DNA from: Cladorhizidae sp. MBARI D1340-BT2
Taxonomy: Eukaryota > Porifera > Demospongiae > Poecilosclerida > Cladorhizidae
Direction: 5' to 3'
DNA: 64,000 nt
NCBI GenBank assembly: GCA_028752905.1
Contig: JAQNBH010000014.1
Coordinates: 29,039,825 to 29,103,824, forward strand
Positions 52,501 through 61,500 of this stretch are shown here, one piece after another; position 1 is the first letter of the stretch; every line of letters begins with the position of its first letter. Under the pieces are notes generated by a model. That model worked only from the letters and a program-made list of their open reading frames with translations, had not been told where the DNA came from and did not search any database. The translations under genes and the position numbers were made by a program.

Positions 52501-55500
52501 TCTAGGGCCATCGAAAGCTTCACCACATGTGACTGAAGATGCTCTTCCATGGCTTCCTCCCCTGTGCTCTCATCACCGCTCTTCCCAGCAGCCTTCCGCA
52601 TGGTCCTCGTCTAGGTCATATCCATGCGCAAGCGACTAACAAAGAACTGATATCTACGATTACTTTCAGCTGACATTCAAACACTTCAAGGTTTCTCTTA
52701 AAACCATCTTTTTGGTCTTCTTCCTAGCTGGAGTCTAAGCAAGAACTGCTCTCTGTCAACATGAAAATGGAGTGTACTTACTGGGCAAGGACACTGTTAT
52801 GCACGTTACATGTTACACACTTTGCATGTGCACTGCTATGGCATGTGTTGACAGGTAAACCTGATCTAATTTTCCTAATCTAGAAGAAAGATGCATCTAA
52901 TTGCTCACCAATTTTTACAAAAAAATTACAAGTATTTTTGGAGGTAGAGGTCAATTAGTACCCGTTACGCATGTTACGAAATTATGACATCAAATTTCTT
53001 CATCAATCTTTGAGGCAGGATTCTCTTAAAAGTGCTCCTGGAATTCCACTTATTTCTAGATATATTCATTAGGACTACGTTGACTACAAATCCCCCAATG
53101 TTCATGGTTCTATCATAATGCACATGCTTGTGGCGGTCACCATAGTAAAATGTGTGCCGTAACGCATGTTACGTAACTCACGTTACACACTAATTTACGA
53201 GTATGAGGAGCATAATTCTAACTGAGGGATAAGGAAAATCACTGTATTTATAGAAGTGATGCCAAGGGGTAAGGGTGAGTGCTGTGTATGGGCGATGGGT
53301 GGGCACAGGGGCAGGGTGAGGTAAATACATAGGCAGTTTAAGAAGCCAGTTTGTAGATTTCCATCTTATGAATTCTTCATCAGTCCTCTTCTGATCCATA
53401 TCCAACATAACGAAGAAGCGCGATGAGTTGGTAGTAGGGGAAGGAGGATCAATACAGAAGACAATGTCCTCTCGTGGGACAGGGAGGCGGTCGGCTCTCG
53501 CTGGCCAGTTCCATCTCTTAAGCCCAGCAGATTTCATAAAATTAGCGACAGTTGCAGCTTCTTATGGCCTATCCGCACTAAAGCCAGGATTTATCCAGAC
53601 CTGATTTGATAAGTGAGATCCAGATCCGATCTAGATAAATCATGTTTGCACTGCAAAAATGAGCAACCACAATTAAAAGTATTTTCACCCTTGAAGATGA
53701 TTGACGCATTCAAACAGAGTGGGAGTGCTGCTCTCCACTTCTCCCACAAAATATTTTCTGTCAGGTTGTAGTCAGATGCAGACTTCTCCACAGCAGCACA
53801 GCTGTTTGTTGTATTCCTCCGCTTGTGCTCTCTTGAAAATAATACGTGCTTGAGGAAATGGGGAAGAAGGGCGAGGATGTGCTCCTTCAAGTCATCAGTC
53901 CTCCTTCAAGTCATCAGTCATCCCCTCATGAATAACTCTCTTTATGCGCTCATTCTCGTCCTTCTCCCACTCAAGCCATGTGACCGCCTGTTCCAAGGAA
54001 GCGTTGACCATCATGGCAGTTGTTGCACTGATTCAGCCAGCACTTGTTTGAAGGGTTCTCACACATGAAGGAGTCAGGGGTAGTGGGGGGGGGGGGGTAC
54101 CGGGGGATATCTGGCACCACCTTGTGGAGTGCCTCCAATGCCAAGATGACATCCTCATGGTACTGACAGATGCATGCATTGTGTGGGGTCTGGCTTACAT
54201 AGAGAACACGAGTTGGTCTAAGAGTCTTGAACTTTGTTAGACCAACTTTTGCATTGGGGTATTCCTGGGTGAAAAGAGCATTACACTCCTTCATGGTACA
54301 GATCAAGTGACGGATCTGTTTCTTCTCCATTCCCACTTTCCTGGCATCTTTCCGACCAGGGGCTTGACGACTGATGTAATCACGTTCATAGAAAGAGATG
54401 ACGAGCTGGTCTGTCTCACTGAGTTATGTTTGGATAGGATTGGGTGTGTGGGGATCCACGAACCCATAGTCTGCACAAATTTTCCTGCATACTACTTTCT
54501 TTTTGTTTGAATCATTGGGTAGACTGAGGCGAAGACGGGATGTGGCCTTACCCAGTGCATTGGCACTACCAAACACAGTTTTGGAAGGAGTATCTGAGGT
54601 GTGGGCAAGGTGCTAGAGGGCCTTGCGCTGCCGATACTTTTGTACACGAAGACATGTTGCTTCTTTGTTTTCCTCTTCTGATATGAACGTGCCCGATCAG
54701 AAAGGTTGTCCAGCTGTTTCTTCTTCAAGAGGCGAGTTACTCGCATTCTCTCAGCATTCTTTACTTTGCAGGTCTCATGCTCTCCTAATGATCTGCCCTT
54801 GATCTCCAAACAGCCTTTGGAGACAGGTACACATTAATACATGATGAGCAGTGTATGTAGAAGCATGTCAGTTGTATTTGGCTGACTTGTGTTATGCACG
54901 TTACAAATTTCAACGTGAAATGGCCAGACTGCTCCTTCAATTGGTTCCATTTTTGGCATAAAGTACCATCACATAGTAAGGGAAGAGAAAATGGAATTAT
55001 CTGCAGCTACGCCTAGAACTTTGGAAACAGTGGGAACTTTTCGACATTTTTTGTTACGCACGTTACAAGAAAACTTGTAATTAGAAAGCAATGCAGGGCT
55101 CCATTCCATACCCATGAGGGCAAAAAAATGTTTTGGACGATGAAACCAAACAAAAATTCCCACACAAAAATGTAACCATATATGCCATAGCTATCTTCTA
55201 ACATGGATTTCTACTTTCATGGAGCTGAGACAATCTTTGTCAAAAAACCACAAAAAAATTTCACTGAACTTCAAAGCAATGGCGTGGAGTCATGAGTCAA
55301 GATATCAATCTAAAACCGACTTTTCCTTAAGCCCCAAGGAGTCTACTTCAAGCCCATAAACTTTTTTGACATTGCCATGATTTTTTTTCCAAGCCTCCAA
55401 TGTCACAATTTTTTGTCCTTGCCCTTACTGTCCACACGAGTCTTCTGCAAACTTGAGGATCATACACGATACAAGTGATGCGACTGTGCAATGTGTGAGT

Positions 55501-58500
55501 GACCGGTAAATGGACGTGCCCGTATGTGGAGCATCCCTGTCCGGATGAGGACCATCCCTGTCCGGATGAGGAGGGGTTTGAGTGTCCACACACACTCGCA
55601 TGCATCCACACATGCATGCAACACACACATGCATGCACACACACATGCATGCAACACACACATGCATGCACACACATGCATGCACAAATATGCACACACA
55701 CAAATATGCATGCATCCAAAACAACACACACACCACACACACACACTCACTCACTCACATACACACCACACACACATGCATCCAAACACCACACACAAAT
55801 ACACATGCATCCAAACACCACACACACACTCAAACACACTCACACACACACACACGCACCTTGATGCCCCGCCATCCTGCATTGTTGTTCATCCTGTCAT
55901 GGACGTAATACTGCAGACACACCGCCAGGTTGGCCATGAACTCTGTACCTGGAGTGATGCAGTTGCTGTCAAAGTGCGACCCTTTGGGCCGAGGGGGCGG
56001 CAGCTGACAGCCCTTGCCCTCCAGCTCCTGCCGCACACGGGAAATAGTCTCCAGACTCTCTCTGCAAGACACAGAGGAGAGTGCAAGAAAATCATCACAC
56101 ACAAGGCCTGGGATCACCCCTACTATATAGAGAGCCCCCCAAGTGGCTCCACCCTCTTTCTGATGCCCTTATGCCCTCCAACCACTTCATTTTGAGAAAA
56201 ATCAACTTCATAAATTGCCTTTCACAGCTTGCCAGCCTAAGAGCACATCCTTGTTCTGGGAGTGTGTGCTTGTTCTGGGAGTGTGTGCTTGTTCTGGGAG
56301 TGTGTGCTTGTTCTGGGAGTATGTGCTTGTTCTGGGAGTGCGAGTTTGTTCTGGGAGTGTGTGCTTGTTCTGGGAGTGTGTGCTTGTTCTGGGAGTGTGT
56401 GCTTGTTCTGGGAGTGCGAGCTTGTTCTGGGAGTGTGTGCTTGTTCTGGGAGTGCGAGTTTGTTCTGGGAGTGTGTGCTTGTTCTGGGAGTGCGTGCTTG
56501 TTCTGGGAGCGCGTGCTTGTTCTGTGAGCACGTGCTTGTTCTGGGAGCATGAGCTTGTTCTGGGAGCATGAGCTTGTTCTGGGAGCTCATGCTTGTTCTG
56601 GGAGTGAAAGCTTGTTCTGGGAGCATGAGCTTGTTCTGGGAGCGTGTGCTTGTTCTGGGAGCACGACCTTGTTCTGGGAGCATGAGCTTGTTCTGGGAGC
56701 TCATGCTTGTTCTGGGAGCTCATGCTTGTTCTGGGAGCGTGTGCTTGTTCTGGTAGCATGAGCTTGTTCTGGGAGCATGAGCTTGTTCTGGGAGCATATG
56801 CTTGTTCTGGGAGCATGAGCTTGTTCTGGGAGCTCATTCTTGTTCTGGGAGCTCATGCTTGTTCTGGGAGCACGACCTTGTTCTGGGAGCATGAGCTTGT
56901 TCTGGGAGCATATGCTTGTTCTGGGAGCGTGTGCTTGTTCTGGGAGCATGAGCTTGTTCTGGGAGTGTGTGCTTGTTCTGGGAGCTCATGCTTGTTCTGG
57001 GAGCACGACCTTGTTCTGGGAGCATGTGCTTGTTCTGGGAGCGTGTGCTTGTTCTGGGAGCGTGTGCTTGTTCTGGGAGCGTGTGCTTGTTCTGGGAGCA
57101 CGACCTTGTTCTGGGAGCATGAGCTTGTTCTGGGAGCATATGCTTGTTCTGGGAGCATGAGCTTGTTCTGGGAGCTCATTCTTGTTCTGGGAGCTCATGC
57201 TTGTTCTGGGAGCACGACCTTGTTCTGGGAGCATGAGCTTGTTCTGGGAGCATATGCTTGTTCTGGGAGTGTGTGCTTGTTCTGGGAGCATGAGCTTGTT
57301 CTGGGAGCACATGCTTGTTCTGGGAGCATGAGCTTGTTCTTGGAGCATGAGCTTGTTCTGGGAGCATGAGCTTGTTCTGGGAGCATGAGCTAGTTCTGGG
57401 AGCATGAGCTTGTTCTGGGAGCGTGTGCTTGTTCTGGGAGCATGAGCTTGTTCTGGGAGCATGAGCTTGTTCTGGGAGCTCATGCTTGTTCTGGGAGCTC
57501 ATGCTCGTTCTGGGACACGAGCTTGTTCTGGGAGCGTGTGCTTGTTCTGGGAGCGTGTGCTTGTTCTGGGAGCATGAGCTTGTTCTGGGAGCATGAGCTT
57601 GTTCTGGGAGCTCATGCTTGTTCTGGGAGCATGTTCTGGGAGCGTGTGCTTGTTCTGGGAGCGTGTGCTTGTTCTGGGAGCACATGCTTGTTCTGGGAGC
57701 ATGAGCTTGTTCTGGGAGCATGAGCTTGTTCTGGGAGCATGAGCTTGTTCTGGGAGCTCATGCTTGTTCTGGGAGCATGAGCTTGTTCTGGGAGCATGAG
57801 CTTGTTCTGGGAGCTCATGCTTGTTCTGGGAGCATGACCTTGTTCTGGGAGCGTGTGCTTGTTCTGGGAGCGTGTGCTTGTTCTGGGAGCGTGTGCTTGT
57901 TCTGGGAGCGTGTGCTTGTTCTGGGAGCATGAGCTTGTTCTGGGAGCATGAGCTTGTTCTGGGACTGGGAGCGTGTGCTTGTTCTGGGAGCATGAGCTTG
58001 TTCTGGGAGCATATGGGAGTGTGTGCTTGTTCTGGGAGCGTGTGCTTGTTCTGGGAGCGTGTGCTTGTTCTGGGAGCATGAGCTTGTTCTGGGAGCATGT
58101 GCTTGTTCTGGGAGCATGAGCTTGTTCTGGGAGCATGAGCTTGTTCTGGGAGCTCATGCTTGTTCTGGGAGCATGAGCTTGTTCTGGGAGTGTGTGCTTG
58201 TTCTGGGAGCATGAGCTTGTTCTGGGAGCATGAGCTTGTTCTGGGAGCATGAGCTTGTTCTGGGAGCATGAGCTTGTTCTGGGAGCATGAGCTTGTTCTG
58301 GGAGCATGAGCTTGTTCTGGGAGCATGAGCTTGTTCTGGGAGCATGAGCTTGTTCTGGGAGCTCATGCTTGTTCTGGGAGCATGACCTTGTTCTGGGAGC
58401 GTGTGCTTGTTCTGGGAGCGTGTGCTTGTTCTGGGAGCGTGTGCTTGTTCTGGGAGCGTGTGCTTGTTCTGGGAGCATGAGCTTGTTCTGGGAGCATGAG

Positions 58501-61500
58501 CTTGTTCTGGGACTGGGAGCGTGTGCTTGTTCTGGGAGCATGAGCTTGTTCTGGGAGCATATGGGAGTGTGTGCTTGTTCTGGGAGCGTGTGCTTGTTCT
58601 GGGAGCGTGTGCTTGTTCTGGGAGCATGAGCTTGTTCTGGGAGCATGTGCTTGTTCTGGGAGCATGAGCTTGTTCTGGGAGCATGAGCTTGTTCTGGGAG
58701 CTCATGCTTGTTCTGGGAGCATGAGCTTGTTCTGGGAGTGTGTGCTTGTTCTGGGAGCACATGCTTGTTCTGGGAGCATGAGCTTGTTCTGGGAGCATGA
58801 GCTTGTTCTGGGAGCATGAGCTTGTTCTGGGAGCATGAGCTTGTTCTGGGAGCATGAGCTTGTTCTGGGAGCATGAGCTTGTTCTGGGAGCATGAGCTTG
58901 TTCTGGGAGCATGAGCTTGTTCTGGGAGCATGAGCTTGTTCTGGGAGCTCATTCTTGTTCTGGGAGCTCATGCTTGTTCTGGGAGCACGACCTTGTTCTG
59001 GGAGCATGAGCTTGTTCTGGGAGCATATGCTTGTTCTGGGAGCGTGTGCTTGTTCTTGGAGCATGAGCTTGTTCTGGGAGTGTGTGCTTGTTCTGGGAGC
59101 TCATGCTTGTTCTGGGAGCACGACCTTGTTCTGGGAGCATGTGCTTGTTCTGGGAGCGTGTGCTTGTTCTGGGAGCGTGTGCTTGTTCTGGGAGCGTGTG
59201 CTTGTTCTGGGAGCACGACCTTGTTCTGGGAGCATGAGCTTGTTCTGGGAGCATATGCTTGTTCTGGGAGCATGAGCTTGTTCTGGGAGCTCATTCTTGT
59301 TCTGGGAGCTCATGCTTGTTCTGGGAGCACGACCTTGTTCTGGGAGCATGAGCTTGTTCTGGGAGCATATGCTTGTTCTGGGAGTGTGTGCTTGTTCTGG
59401 GAGCATGAGCTTGTTCTGGGAGCACATGCTTGTTCTGGGAGCATGAGCTTGTTCTTGGAGCATGAGCTTGTTCTGGGAGCATGAGCTTGTTCTGGGAGCA
59501 TGAGCTAGTTCTGGGAGCATGAGCTTGTTCTGGGAGCGTGTGCTTGTTCTGGGAGCATGAGCTTGTTCTGGGAGCATGAGCTTGTTCTGGGAGCTCATGC
59601 TTGTTCTGGGAGCTCATGCTCGTTCTGGGACACGAGCTTGTTCTGGGAGCGTGTGCTTGTTCTGGGAGCGTGTGCTTGTTCTGGGAGCTTGTTCTGGGAG
59701 CGTGTGCTTGTTCTGGGAGCATGAGCTTGTTCTGGGAGCATGAGCTTGTTCTGGGAGCTCATGCTTGTTCTGGGAGCTCATGCTCGTTCTGGGACACGAG
59801 CTTGTTCTGGGAGCGTGTGCTTGTTCTGGGAGCGTGTGCTTGTTCTGGGAGCATGAGCTTGTTCTGGGAGCATGAGCTTGTTCTGGGAGCTCATGCTTGT
59901 TCTGGGAGCATGTTCTGGGAGCGTGTGCTTGTTCTGGGAGCGTGTGCTTGTTCTGGGAGCACATGCTTGTTCTGGGAGCATGAGCTTGTTCTGGGAGCAC
60001 ATGCTTGTTCTGGGAGCATGAGCTTGTTCTGGGAGCATGAGCTTGTTCTGGGAGCATGAGCTTGTTCTGGGAGCTCATGCTTGTTCTGGGAGCATGAGCT
60101 TGTTCTGGGAGCATGAGCTTGTTCTGGGAGCTCATGCTTGTTCTGGGAGCATGACCTTGTTCTGGGAGCGTGTGCTTGTTCTGGGAGCGTGTGCTTGTTC
60201 TGGGAGCGTGTGCTTGTTCTGGGAGCGTGTGCTTGTTCTGGGAGCATGAGCTTGTTCTGGGAGCATGAGCTTGTTCTGGGACTGGGAGCGTGTGCTTGTT
60301 CTGGGAGCATGAGCTTGTTCTGGGAGCATATGGGAGTGTGTGCTTGTTCTGGGAGCGTGTGCTTGTTCTGGGAGCGTGTGCTTGTTCTGGGAGCATGAGC
60401 TTGTTCTGGGAGCATGTGCTTGTTCTGGGAGCATGAGCTTGTTCTGGGAGCATGAGCTTGTTCTGGGAGCTCATGCTTGTTCTGGGAGCATGAGCTTGTT
60501 CTGGGAGTGTGTGCTTGTTCTGGGAGCACATGCTTGTTCTGGGAGCGTGTGCTTGTTCTGGGAGCATGAGCTTGTTCTGGGAGCATGTGCTTGTTCTGGG
60601 AGCATGAGCTTGTTCTGGGAGCATGAGCTTGTTCTGGGAGCTCATGCTTGTTCTGGGAGCATGAGCTTGTTCTGGGAGTGTGTGCTTGTTCTGGGAGCAC
60701 ATGCTTGTTCTGGGAGCATGAGCTTGTTCTGGGAGCATGAGCTTGTTCTGGGAGCATGAGCTTGTTCTGGGAGCATGAGCTTGTTCTGGGAGCATGAGCT
60801 TGTTCTGGGAGCATGAGCTTGTTCTGGGAGCTCATGCTTGTTCTGGGAGCACATGTTTTCAAAATTCTTGAGGAGGGAGGAGAAGAGGGCAGAGCACAAA
60901 ATAACAGCAGGCCATTGGCTAATTTCCGACCAAGTACCACAATGGCGAGCAAGACAGCTTACGGTCTGCCAGACGGACCAATCCATGTTTGTGGGTGGAG
61001 TTAATCTCTGTCAAGCCTCATGCATGCACACAGCGTGTCAGACATGTGCAGTATTGGGTGTAGTAATCGAGCGCTAGTACAATCGCTAGCTCTCTAGCCG
61101 TGTGTTGCTTAGCTAACAAGTACAGGTTGTTTTACCTTCTCTGTGCAAGTTGATAGCACTGCTACGACTCGGCGCTAGCGATAGCACTGCTACGACTCGG
61201 AGCTAGCGATAGCACTGCTATGACTCTGAGCTAGCGATAGCACTGCTACGACTCTGAGCTAGCGATAGGTGCTATGACTCGGAGCTAGCGATAGCACTGC
61301 TACGACTCAGAGCTAGCGATAGCACTGCTATGACTCGGAGCTAGCGATAGGTGCTATGACTCGGAACTAGCGATAGGTGCTATGACTCGGAACTAGCGAT
61401 AGGTGCTACGACTCGGAGCTAGCAATAGCACTGCTATGACTCGATAGCACTGCTATGACTCGATAGCACTGAGCACTATGACTCGGAGCTAGCAGATCGA

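Noticed and set aside
56081..60952. Long frames on both strands over the 19-bp array
   Set aside because: The unit lacks stops on both strands; both strands being open over the same bases indicates repeat structure, not genes.
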